Below, one piece after another: positions 1 through 10,407 of a DNA stretch of 36,021 nucleotides. Source of the DNA: Pyrenopolyporus hunteri (lineage: Eukaryota; Ascomycota; Sordariomycetes; Xylariales; Hypoxylaceae); contig CADCXC010000017.1 in assembly GCA_902806595.1 (NCBI GenBank), forward strand, positions 1 through 36,021, given 5' to 3'. The position numbers and the translations under genes were made by a program. Within the stretch, counting starts at the first letter, position 1. Every line of letters starts with the position of its first letter. Below the pieces are notes generated by a model. That model worked only from the letters and a program-made list of their open reading frames with translations, did not search any database and was not told where the DNA came from.

Positions 1-3000
1 CTTAGATAATGGTCGTCCCTCAGAGCTCGTGATCGCGGTTCGCTGCAGGCCGGATGATGCCGTCCGTGCTGTGGTTGGTCACTTTGGTCGCTTCACCTGG
101 TCTTGTCTATTACATGTACGGCCCTTTTACTTCCCTGCTCCTCGTGTGGTAGGTACCCCAAGCACGTGCGATAGCAGGCGAGAGGCGAGGATGGCATGGG
201 CCTGGGGGATGGGATGAGTTTGGGGTGTGGTGTTTACCCGGACTGGACTAATGAGGCGCGTCCGATGTATGTAACGACATAACACATAACACACATAACA
301 TACATATATTGAAACAGGGCCAGGGAAGGTGTGGAATGGGGATAGGAGCCGGAGGTTACAGTAGAAGGGTAACGATGTAGAAGGTCGAAGAGGATGTAAA
401 GGTTTTGGTGCGTGTGGATTTCCAATTGCTGCTGCTGCTGCTACTAGTGTACCTACCTATGTAGTAGGTACTGCTGCAAGGACGAGCGCGTGACGATGAC
501 GCTACTTGGGTACGTACATACCTCTTGTTGATCGTGCAGTGCACTCGGCTGCATTAGGTACCTCCTCTTGAAGTGGGTATATGGAATGGACCTTATGTAG
601 GTACATGTATGTATGTACCTAGGTACGTACCTTATTTAAACTTCAATACATGCATGTGGGATGAAGATAGGTACGTGTATTTAGGTACCTAGGTACCGTA
701 TGTAAATATAATATCGATGCACGTGCATTCTGAACAAAATACATACAAATATCTTCACGCTAGGGCCCCAGGGCTTAGTATCCTTGGCCAGCCAGCGTCA
801 AAGCTCGTGTGGGGCTCTCTGCATCTTTTCTATTTTTTACTTTAATTGTTTTTTTTTCTACTAGGTGGTTTAACCTTTTTCATCCTTCAGATGCTCTGGT
901 CTCCTCGGACTTTAAGGCCCACATGCAACTTTGAGAAGACAGGGGTTTAAATGTATACAACCAGACTTGCTCCGAATTTGTTCCAGCAAGCCAAGTGCTC
1001 TAATTGATATTATCCCTACGGACTCGCTCGTTACCGATGTATGGATCTGCACGGAGTCGTTTGTTGCCGACATTATGTCTCAATCAATACATCGTACCTG
1101 GATTTATCCACGCACCACCTAGTCATACGCTCAAATCGGGCAAACGGTCCCCAAGCTCAAAGATGGTTTGTTACAAGGTAATCCATAGGTAATGACTGGT
1201 TACCTACCGTACGGGCCTTATCCACCTATGTACACACATGCCATCAACACTGCCCCTGGTAATCGTTACATGTGGATGCTTCGCCCAACCAACCTCGATA
1301 TTGACATCGTTCTCTCAAGCTTCGATAACGTATGTTACACAGGTAGTCAGATATGATCTCGTGAAGAACCCGCCAGTTGGGATAGCTTAGGTAAAGAACG
1401 AGATCGACGCGCCCCTTGTAAGTCCGAATCTGAATCCCGACTTATCGATTAATGTTATGCCAGCATACGTAGACGAACTACGGCGGGCTGAAGTTAGTCT
1501 ACCTGTTCTTCGTGATATCGATATTATGTATCACCTCATGAGCATTCCTTCAGCCGCCAAAGAGCCGGGGACTATAGACGTCTAGTTGATTCTACAGCAG
1601 AATGGGCTGTAATTGGTCCGTCTTGTTATAGGGCTGCCTCATTCTCTACGGCAAAGCAATGATAAGCGAGGTCACACAAGACCTACGCAACGCAGGATAT
1701 GTCTCCAAGAGGTATGTAGCGGCGCGATTCCGATTCATGACCCGCCACCCGCCTTACACGTGTTATGCCGCAGGTGCGGAATCCATCGTTCGATATGCAT
1801 TCCATCTCCAGCTCCGAGGTCCAAGTCGGCGCAGCAGCACCGCAACTAACGAGGAGCGCCGACAAGGAAAGCTGCAGATGTACGTACATGGATGTTGTTC
1901 AGGACTATCCAGGACCGGTAATGCGGCAACAGCTATATGAAGAAAGAGAAAGATTCTTCACGCAAGTGACACACACTGGTAGTAAGCTTGAGATTGACTA
2001 TATGTGTAAGCACTCGAACCAGGTTCTAGGCCAGAGTGACTCCGCCAGCGATCAGTCTTATACTATAGATGATTGGCGAGTTACATAAGGAATCGATCGA
2101 GATGTGGGCGGAGAGAGACGTGCATGCAGAGATTTCACGTTCTTGCAAGATTGGCCGGACGCTCTTCAGTGGCGGGTTATTTATACCGACATCTCAATCT
2201 CGCTTACACATGGGGGTAATATCATGGTGCTTACGCATGTCGTTTGTGGAGTATGGGCTGCGGCCGATGAGACTCACGCATGTCCATCTATTGATGCGGA
2301 ATCTACGCCTTAAACTTGGGTGCAATCTAGAGCGCCATCTGCGGTAAGTAGGGAGCCTCGATAGAGGTATATCGCGTCTGCTACCTGCGAAGTTGGAGAT
2401 GGCGTTGACACAGACCGGTCGAAATAATGTAATATGAATTCACGCATGGTTGGGTGATACAACATTCGCCGCGACCGGGATCACTTACAGCCATAATGCT
2501 GTCTGAATAAACTCCGCTCAGTTAAAAGGGATCATGACAGCAGGACGACACACGTAAGCAGGCTAATGAGACCATCCAACCCATTTGACCTCCTAAAGGA
2601 TTCGGGAAGAGAATTAGAACATATATTATGTTTTGACGATAAAAATAATATCGATACTTCAGTCCATTAATCTGGTAAAGTTGCGGGCCGGCAGTTGAGA
2701 CGGTAGGGCTGTAGTGGGGCTTCAAGGATGGACTATTGGCGATGTCATGCTGAAGCGGCTGACACCGAACTTGTGAACTTCGTCCGATGACATGAACAAC
2801 GCCTCCCGTCTTCTCCACTCATCCTACAGCCCTACCGGCGTCCCCAGACGAACCCCGAACCTAGAGTCGGTCGATAGGCTATCTCGCCTCCGACTTACCA
2901 AGTATGATGGGGTAGCGCATAATCATGCACACGCCAGGGTGGACGCATGGCAACGATGTCGTTTTTCTCATTTCGGTCGGTTGAATGCAGAGGCGTCCAA

Positions 3001-3139
3001 TGATTTTCCTAGTTAGGCGAGGGAGGAGGATAGGACTGCATTGGGTCTTCCTGTCGATGGTAAGCCACGCAAACAATATCGTCTCGCACTTTACGCGGGT
3101 GCTATTAAAATGATTCTAGGTACCACATAGAATCGATGA
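1..3139. other. Intergenic region, no confident gene
   Basis: No open reading frame here has a recognisable domain, and none is long. The stretch holds a GCT trinucleotide run (about 428-442), several TACCTAGGTA-type palindromes (about 600-700), a T-rich tract near 850-860, and many GTAC/GTATGTA repeats. Between about 1230 and 2350 composition is less repetitive and short open stretches (for example 1457-1585, 1765-2088, 2104-2313) read like protein without matching a family I know. They could be exons of an unrecognised gene or a relic of one, but I could not join them with convincing splice sites. Confidence 0.5.
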
Positions 3140-4567
3140 TTAGTCGTCGAAAGCATCCTCCACTCCAGCTTCTTCTTCCTCGTACACTTCAGAATCATTA
3201 TCCTCAGGGGTATCTATCATAGCCACCGCTGGCTGCTCATCCTGAGTTATTTGGGATTGGTGGATGACATCATCATCGTTTTGTGGAGGGTTGAGGGCGG
3301 GGTTTCGTTCGTCGAGAAATCCAACGTGCTTCGTGGTTGGGGCTGGCGATTTCGTTGGCGCTTCTAAGACATCACCATTCCATGGTTTGCATTCCTTCAC
3401 CAGCTCACCACATCGCAAACAAGTCCATCCTTCACCCTCTTCGCGCTCTAGCCTGGTTGCAAGGCATACAAAGCAATATATGCAGCCGCACGAAATCGCC
3501 TCATATGGATTGGTGATATCCGTCTGTGCTGACCCCACAACTCCACCCGAGCCAGCAGCAGCAGCTAGGACTTCCGATTCCGAGACGCCTGAGTTTTGGT
3601 CCTGGTAACAAATGGCGCAGGTCCGTTCAGGCAGGAACGCATACTCTCCTCGCTTCGCCGTGTCGTCACCCTCCGTGTTAACGCTGATAATATCTTTGGT
3701 CTTCCTCCAGGTACGACTGAGCCACCTACGCCATCTGTTGATACCTATCAGGGGTAAGACGAAGAGTAGGAACTCGGTAAATGCATGCCATACTAGCTGC
3801 CGGTTGAGGTACTCGAAGGAAACTTCTCGGCTGACTTGGCTAGTCGGCGGAGCCAGACGCATCCTCAGCACCCTATCCAGTATTGTTCGGTACCTCCCGT
3901 GTAGCAGAAACGCAAGAAAAGAGGCGAAAGCTGCTACCGAATGGATAGCAGTGACGCGTGATGTAAGCCTGGAAAGCCGTCGTACCATCGGCGAAGGTTG
4001 ATCGTATCCGTTGTCGCGGTCCAGCAACCAGTTCTCCCATTTTGTCCAACCATATTTACCGCCAACCGTGATAAGACCGTAGAGGCTCTTCTGCCATTTG
4101 CTCGGGGGGGTTAAGACAGGCCCGTCGCGTCTAGCGTCGGTATACTTGAGGTTCTGCAGAGCGGCACCGTATGTCGCGTCGTGGTCCCATACCGTAAGTT
4201 TGAAAAGTATCGTACGAAGTAAAAGGAGAATCTCGGCCGACCAGTCATCCTTCAGGGCTCCTCCGAAATATTTGAGTGCTTCGCCGACTTGGTCACGTAA
4301 CTGTCCTACGAGGTCCTCGTCTAGTAATTCGGCATCGACCTGACCGACCCTAAACGCGGGCCGGGTGCCTTCACGCGACGAGATCACTTCCCACGCGGAT
4401 AATGACGTAGATCCGAGTCGGTTCAGGGGATAGGGTAGACGCGTTACTTCGGACCACGCTCGCGATGCTTGGCGGGTAGCGATTAGTCGTGCCTGAGCTT
4501 CCCGTTCGCGGGCCTGTCGACGAGCAGCCAACCGCTGCTGGGCCTGGGCGAAGTTCGAGGAGCTCAT
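3140..4567 (-). CDS. PEX2: Peroxisomal biogenesis factor 2 (PEX2), RING E3 ubiquitin ligase
   Basis: Single-exon gene for 475 residues. PEX2 is a peroxisomal membrane RING protein that works with PEX10 and PEX12 to ubiquitinate the import receptor PEX5 for recycling. Visible here: a basic coiled N-terminus (about 5-40), the Pex2/Pex12 amino-terminal domain (about 45-280) with the typical VDAELLDEDL and LLLLRTILFKLTVWD stretches, hydrophobic segments near 207-223 and 259-276, and a C-terminal RING. Probable zinc ligands are C317, C320, C360, C362, C365, C368, C383 and C386; C362 stands where animal PEX2 has His. About 39 residues rich in Ser, Ala and Gly lie between the first two ligand pairs. 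After the RING comes an acidic tail of about 90 residues. The frame extends upstream to a GTG at 4579, but the first ATG in this frame is 4567, so I start there. Family identity is confident; the ligand assignment is by eye. Confidence 0.9.
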   Translation of the reverse strand: MSSSNFAQAQQRLAARRQAREREAQARLIATRQASRAWSEVTRLPYPLNRLGSTSLSAWEVISSREGTRPAFRVGQVDAELLDEDLVGQLRDQVGEALKYFGGALKDDWSAEILLLLRTILFKLTVWDHDATYGAALQNLKYTDARRDGPVLTPPSKWQKSLYGLITVGGKYGWTKWENWLLDRDNGYDQPSPMVRRLSRLTSRVTAIHSVAAFASFLAFLLHGRYRTILDRVLRMRLAPPTSQVSREVSFEYLNRQLVWHAFTEFLLFVLPLIGINRWRRWLSRTWRKTKDIISVNTEGDDTAKRGEYAFLPERTCAICYQDQNSGVSESEVLAAAAGSGGVVGSAQTDITNPYEAISCGCIYCFVCLATRLEREEGEGWTCLRCGELVKECKPWNGDVLEAPTKSPAPTTKHVGFLDERNPALNPPQNDDDVIHQSQITQDEQPAVAMIDTPEDNDSEVYEEEEAGVEDAFDD

Positions 4568-4581
4568 CTGAGCAGCCACAT
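4564..4581 (-). promoter_or_regulatory. Upstream mini-ORF overlapping the PEX2 start
   Basis: An ATG at 4581 opens a five-codon frame (Met-Trp-Leu-Leu-Arg) whose TGA overlaps the PEX2 ATG as ATGA (4567-4564). If the transcript begins upstream of 4581, scanning ribosomes would meet this start first, and PEX2 translation would rely on leaky scanning or reinitiation. The sequence shows the arrangement; use in the cell is inference because the transcription start is unknown. Confidence 0.4.
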
Positions 4582-7260
4582 GGTAGTGTGTCGCTCACAG
4601 GGTTCGGTAGATGCTGATGGCGTCATTCATGCCATTCGATCTTCCTCGAAGGCACGTATGTTTTTCTTTCGGTGTGGCTGTTTGGTGCTTGTTTGGTGCT
4701 GGTTTGATTGTGGCCGTGTGAGGCCTCGTCGATGATTGTACGGTCGATTGTACGGATACGGATTAAAAGAGGTAACGTTTAATGAGGCTTGGAATGGCGG
4801 AAGTTGGGAGGATCTGGGGAAAGCGGTGCGCACGCGGTAAGGTACCTACCTGTGACGTTGCGGGAAGAAGCTTAGCGTGGAAACGGGAAAGCTTTCGGGG
4901 TACGCCGAGGTAAGAACACGCGAATTGGGTTTGATCCAGTCCCAATCCAGTTTAACCCATAGCGGTCTGCATCTTGCCTCGGTACTACCGAGTGTACATA
5001 TGTAGGTAGACGTATGTACAGCCCCATTACCTACATGTAAGTACCTAGGTTATGTATATATGCATGCACATATGTATGCATTGGTTACGTAATCGCACAT
5101 ATCGACTTGGAACTCTCTTCCTCCTCCGCTAGTGTGTTTGCATGTATAAATTATGAAACGGGGTGTTAATTATGCACACATTGTGCCCCCTACGCCCTTC
5201 GCGTCCTTGCTCATCCTGTTAACTCCGTGATCTGTGGATAGTTACATAGTGTATATAACTATATACTTCTTTTTTATTTACTTTATACCTCTTGTGGACC
5301 TCAGGTCCCACGAACTCATGGATCCTCCGTAGGTCAAGGCGGACAGATCGGGGCCTTATTGCAGGTAATAGGTACCTACTACAGTATATAGGCCCGTTCG
5401 TACGGACGTGTACCTACCTATATTTATAAGCTTGCAACTCTTGGGTCTACATCGTATGTATGTTTACTAGCGCCAACAACATTGCCGTTTTGAATGATTC
5501 GACAGGTCATTAATCTGGGAGATCGGACTAGGCTCGGCCAGTGCGTCTATACCAGGTACCTAGGCATATGGCTTCTATTTCCGTCGGCGTCAAGGATATC
5601 GGGATTTGTTTTTTGTTTACTACCCAGGTAGGCCGCATGGCCCAATCCTGACAGAGTTGGAACCCGCGTGTGGCATCTTTGGAATAATCCTACCTCTTTG
5701 GACATAGCAGCTGAATACTGCCTCGGTTGTTAAGCAAGGGGTAGCATTCCGTATGAGATTAGGATCCTCGATAGAAGTAGGCTGGGAAGGATCGGTCTTG
5801 GACGGAGAGCAAGATCTGAAGACCGTTGACAAATCGTAGACATATCGTAGACAAGAGTGATAACGTGCAATTCGGATGCTTCCGGAGACTAATTAGCAAG
5901 CTCCCACCAGCTAGGTGTTGTACCTACCTAACCTCCCCCCTACCCGTACATTACGTACCTACATATGCATATCTCGTAGGGATGAGCTTAAACTTGGAAG
6001 GGGAAGAGACCACGGCATGTTATAGGTCGGTACACGAGGTATGTAACTGAACCGATGTTTGGGGCACTCTGTTTACCTTATTTTAGCTAGCTACCAGGTT
6101 CACGCAATGCTACATAAGGTAGGTGAGGCATGGGGAGAGAAAGGCAGGGGAGGGAGCTCGATTGGAGTTAATATCCTATACCCGCGCTTCGCAACCTTGG
6201 AATCTAGAAGCCCCTCCGGCGGCTAAATCATTTGGCCGTAACGCAGGCCGCTGGCCCAGCTACCCAGGTACCCATTCCTAGTTACACTGCAGGACGGTGA
6301 TCGCGTCTTGTCATTGCTGGAGTTGGGGATGCCGTGTAGATTTTAAAACCAACAGCTCAACTAGCAACCCCGATCTATACTCTGAGTCGATATCAAGCAA
6401 ATGACCAAAGGAGGCCAAAGGAGACCATAGGATGATGGCCAGGAGGATGGCTGTGTAAATTATCGTTACACCTTGCCAGCCTGTCCATTTATGCTAACTA
6501 ATGCAGACCGCCCCTATTTCGCATTAGACTTCTTACATGCTGCGACGTGACTGGGAACCAGCAGAGCCACAACCACAATCGTCTGGAAGAAGACACCCCC
6601 CGGTTCCCCTCCATTCCCTCGCTGTATTGGTATTGTACGTACATGCCCAGTACGCAACACCTACATAGCACATTATCGGGCATACCTCTAGTAAGGACGC
6701 ATACGACCTACCCTTAGGTACCTCCTTGCCTACATACATACATTACACCTATACAATACCTCGAAGGCCATGCATCAATATCATTATTCCCCCTCCATCC
6801 CGTGCCGCCGCCTGCCCCCACTCGCTACAGGGCTGACAACGCTGCTGATGACAACAGCTCAAGGGGGCCCATGGGTCATTGAAATGCCTTTCGGGTCCTC
6901 ACCACGGGGTCCTCACCACACAACGTATCCTTGTACATCGCCCGGTAGGTGCCCTTTTAGACCCATTCGACCCATTTAACACCCGTTGAACCCTGCCGTT
7001 GATGGACGTTTTGGTCAGAACTAAATGTGAGACTTGCTCTCAATCCATATATCACAAGTCTGCTCATTCATCAACTTGACCGTTCATCAAACCGTGCTGC
7101 TTATGGTGCATTTCTAACCTAATCCCCTCAACGGCCTCAACCGGCACGAACAGCATAAAAAAAAGGTTCGCCTCGCCCACAGCGGCAATTCTATCGGCGA
7201 TCGTCTCACGGAGTCAGAAAAAGTTCGCGTCAAAAGTAACATACAGGCTCAACGGATCTC
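4582..7260. other. Divergent intergenic region between PEX2 and the Zn2Cys6 gene
   Basis: About 2.7 kb with no supportable gene; the small open frames lack recognisable domains and codon bias. It must contain the PEX2 promoter (leftward) and the promoter of the regulator (rightward). Seen here are repeated TACCTAGGTA/GGTACC palindromes (for example near 5040, 5557, 6715), GTATGTA repeats near 4990-5080, and an A-run at about 7157-7164 upstream of the regulator start. No TATA box or binding site can be assigned with confidence. Confidence 0.5.
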
Positions 7261-8195
7261 ATGGTGATGAGTCGGGACGAGGAGAGGGCAGGTAGCCTTA
7301 GTCGGCAAGGGTCCACTGCCTCGTCGCCCGACGGCTCGGAGCCCAAACCTGCCAATCGGTCCAAGGCAAATATACGGGTGTCGCTCGCGTGCGTTCAATG
7401 CCGTAGCAAGCATGTCAAATGCGACGCCACGCTACCGGCTTGCAACCGCTGCCAGCAGGAGGATAAGCCGTGTTTTTATGCGAAATCGAGACGAGGCATT
7501 CGCGACCCCAAGAAGAGGAGTCTGATATCGGATAAGCCACCAGCGACTTCGGCCGGCTCCCTCTTCTCAGCATCAAATTTCCTCCGGGCCTCCGTCCGTC
7601 CGATCACCTCACGACTTACCGAGAGGCTGGTCTGTTAGTTCGAGTCCCATCCATCCATCTCACCTCAGAATGAAAAGGAGGCATTACTCGATTTATTCTA
7701 CACTTACCTCCACCCGAGTTACCCTTGTCTCCCGCCAAAAGATTTTTTTAACCACGTCCGGTCAGACCCGGACTCTTACCACTTTTACTATCTGTCGTTA
7801 ATTACTGCGGATCGCTATTCACGGACCAAGTTTCGTCGCACGACTTGCTAGAGACAGCCTATTCTGCAGCATGTGGGTCGTTACCATTTACCGCGCAATC
7901 GGTGCAAGGACTGCTGCTCCTGAGCGTCACGGCCTTTGGGATGATGAGATTCGACCGCCACGCCGGTTGGGCTAACAACGCAGTCGCGATAGCCGTCGAG
8001 ATCGGCATGAACCGGAAAGCGTTCGCGGACACGACCTCGGACCCCGTGCTCGCGGAAAGTTATCGAAGAACGTGGTGGTGCCTAACTTTCCAAGATTGTG
8101 TGCGGACCTTATATGAAGTCGGGTCTACACTCTCCATTAGAGATGTAGATTCCGACGTAGATTTACCCTGCGAAGAGTGGGAATATGAATCCGGA

Positions 8196-8285
8196 GTAAG
8201 TGCTCCCCCTAATCGCTGAGCCTCGAGAGCAAGAGATCTTGCCTCGCATACGGGTTCACCAGGTCGATTCTAACTGAATGGCAAG
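8196..8285 (+). other. Intron of the Zn2Cys6 gene
   Basis: GTAAGT donor directly after the Glu-Ser-Gly codons, CTAAC branch site at 8270-8274, and AAG acceptor, phase 0. Removal joins DLPCEEWEYESG to a Val-Ile-Pro-Gln-Pro stretch in the same frame, as expected for this domain. Confidence 0.8.
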
Positions 8286-8569
8286 GTTATCCCTCAACCT
8301 ATCTCCCAAGCGCAGTACGAAACGAGAGTCAGCTTAGGGCAATCCGACTTCTCTTCGATGGCGTACGTAATCGAAATCTGCAAGATCCAGACTGATTTGG
8401 TTAGCCCATACAGGGAGGCACCAAGCGATAAAAGGCAGGAGATGTTCGAGCGAGCGGATTCGCGAATCTGCGAGTGGTTGCGACGTGTGCCAAAATGGAA
8501 GATGAATCTAGTTGACCCGGACGGGATAGTCGACGTATTGCTCTACCATGGGGTTGCCCAGGCGCATAT

Positions 8570-8630
8570 GTAAGTATTGGGCAGCATCGTAGGTTGAGAT
8601 GGACCCTGTATTGACATCTACGTTTTCCAG
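8570..8630 (+). other. Intron of the Zn2Cys6 gene
   Basis: GTAAGT donor inside an Ile codon (AT|T) and a TTTTCCAG acceptor. Splicing gives Ala-His-Ile-Asn-Arg-Ile-Arg-Leu-Arg-Gln, a natural helical continuation in the regulatory domain. The branch site is weak (TTGAC near 8611-8615). Confidence 0.75.
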
Positions 8631-9226
8631 TAATCGAATTAGGCTCAGGCAGTCTACCGCTAGGAGTAGTCTCAATATTCGGGAATACTTTCCCCTGGGC
8701 CCGGCGAAAGGTCCTGATCGTAAAGGGCATCTGATCAAGACCTTTGGATGGAACCCTCATCCGATTGATATTCAGGCCGCTAATAGTTACTGTGACCTAT
8801 TCCGCCACTCGTTCCCTACGAAGCGTCTATCGCCGGTATTTGGAGCGGGTACGCTGAGGGTGGCCTTGGCCTACCTGGACGCGTGCGTGTTCCTCGGATT
8901 AGACTCACCAGTCTTTCGAGAGCGCCTCGACATGCTCCACGCAAGCGCTCACGACGCATGGGGAGACGTGGCCCCTTTCTCGGCAGATCGCAGAAGACGT
9001 CAAAAATGTCGCAAAGGAATATTTAACACCGAGAATAAGCCCGACCTGGCGACCGGGCGTCTCGCAATCAGAGGCATGGGCCGCAGTCTCAAGCGCTCTC
9101 ATAAACGAGACGCCTACTATACCTCCCACTTTCGGGTTTGAACCGTACCAACAGACTTACCAAGTTGAAAGCTGGACCTTACACGACGGTTGGGCTACCG
9201 GCCTTACGGATATATATCAAGCGTAA

Positions 9227-10372
9227 ACAACACTCACTACCTCCTCTCGGACCGAGGTTGGATGACGATACGTACTTTTTCTCTTCCGTTCTCTTATTTG
9301 CTGCATGGCTTTGGAGCGCGGAACGTTGATGCTGAAAAAGCGATGGGTTATGGGCTACGACAAAGGGGTAGGCTCAGCCCGGCACGGGTGGTAATGCTAG
9401 GTTGAAGCCTAGTTGCCCTGGGTATATACGCACCTCATGGGAATCAGAGGAGAGCATGGGAACAAGAGTAAGAGGCGGAGGCTCGTATGATTTTCCAGTA
9501 TACCAAAATAGCGACAGTTGTAATGAAATGTTAACCGGCACCTTGCTGTATGTATTACTCAACGCAAGTAGTTTGCCCCTATTTTAGCATAGTCCGTCTA
9601 AAGAAAGCTGGTCTATGACTCTTGATGCTTAATATCGGCTTGATACCTTACGGGGACATAGGTGCCTAGGTACCTAATTAGGTATCTATAGGTAGTTTAG
9701 GGGAAAAAGAGTCTGTTTGTTCAGATGATAATATATACGCCCAGAAAGAATATTTTATATTATATAGTGCCTTGGTACCTAGGTATCTGTGTGGTTGGCT
9801 AGGTGGTGTATATAGGTACTTGGTTAATATTCAGGTATATGGCTATATACCTAGGTACCTACCTAGGTCTATTGATATCCCCTAAGATCACCTACCTACC
9901 TACCTACCTACGTCGATTGTTCAATGTCCCTTCCATACATGTAAGGTGTATACATGTGCTAGGACCTCACCAACACGTGAAAATGAACTACCTCCACTTA
10001 CCTAATACCTTATCAATCAACGTACCTAGGTACCTTTGTAACAGAGAACTAAGGGGGCTTACTTGATCGACGGGCTTTACGGTAACTACCTAGGTAATTT
10101 ATTGTACTTGTACATGCCCGATTTAAATTTAGCTGAACAAGTCAACAGCAGCGGCGGTGAGCTGAACGAAGACAGCGGCTGCCTCTTTCTCCACAAGAAG
10201 CCCATAGCTCCTTTAAGCGGGTACAAGGTACCAAGCAAAATCCCTGGTCTCCGAGATTGCCCCACCACGAATCGCCAAATTCATCCCACTTTCAACTTAT
10301 CCCACCTTCGTAACTGACACGACAAAACATAACGAAACATAACAAAACATCATAAACGCCGCTCTATTTGCA
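9227..10372. other. Intergenic region upstream of the karyopherin gene
   Basis: No gene seen. The stretch is dense in TACCTAGGTA palindromes (about 9660, 9775, 9850, 10025, 10085) and holds an (ACCT)n microsatellite of about six units at about 9890-9912. Near 10320-10350, three imperfect copies of an AAAACATAAC unit lie 60-90 bp before the karyopherin ATG and may belong to its promoter or leader; that role is a guess. Confidence 0.5.
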
Positions 10373-10402
10373 ATGCCTAGGTCTACAAAAAGCATGATAT
10401 AG
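10373..10402 (+). promoter_or_regulatory. Upstream ORF before the karyopherin start
   Basis: ATG at 10373 opens a nine-codon frame that stops with TAG at 10402, only five bases before the main ATG at 10408. If transcribed, it is too close for efficient reinitiation, so it would reduce translation of the main frame unless skipped. Whether the leader includes it is unknown. Confidence 0.4.
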
Positions 10403-10407
10403 CCAAG

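Larger units (their letters stand above)
7261..9226 (+). pseudogene. Zn2Cys6 fungal transcription factor, interrupted by a stop and two frameshifts
   Basis: The conceptual product of about 605 residues begins with a GAL4-type zinc cluster (CVQCRSKHVKCDATLPACNRC, last Cys shortly after; spacing C-x2-C-x6-C-x6-C-x2-C-x6-C). It continues with a fungal-specific transcription factor domain (pieces such as LLDLFYTYLHPSYPCLP, SYRRTWW and DLPCEEWEYESG). Starting from ATG 7261, the frame meets TAG at 7636 but stays open in the same frame afterwards. Around 7765-7780 the homologous reading moves frame as if one base were lost. Around 8940-8950 it moves again as if one base were gained, ending at TAA 9226. 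Two introns look intact: 8196-8285 (GTAAGT, CTAAC branch, AAG) and 8570-8630 (GTAAGT...CCAG), and both restore the domain reading. Alternatives: a 39-bp intron (7630-7668) could remove the stop, though its GTCTGT donor and length are poor; the two indels could be assembly errors. I favour a recently inactivated gene. Confidence 0.75.

Noticed and set aside
4568..4579. PEX2 start at position 4579
   Set aside because: The codon at 4579 is GTG; the first in-frame ATG is 4567, and fungal nuclear genes rarely start at GTG.
7632..7650. tRNA-like T-loop (GTTCGAGTCC)
   Set aside because: No D-arm, anticodon arm or acceptor pairing precedes it; it lies in the reading frame of the Zn2Cys6 gene.
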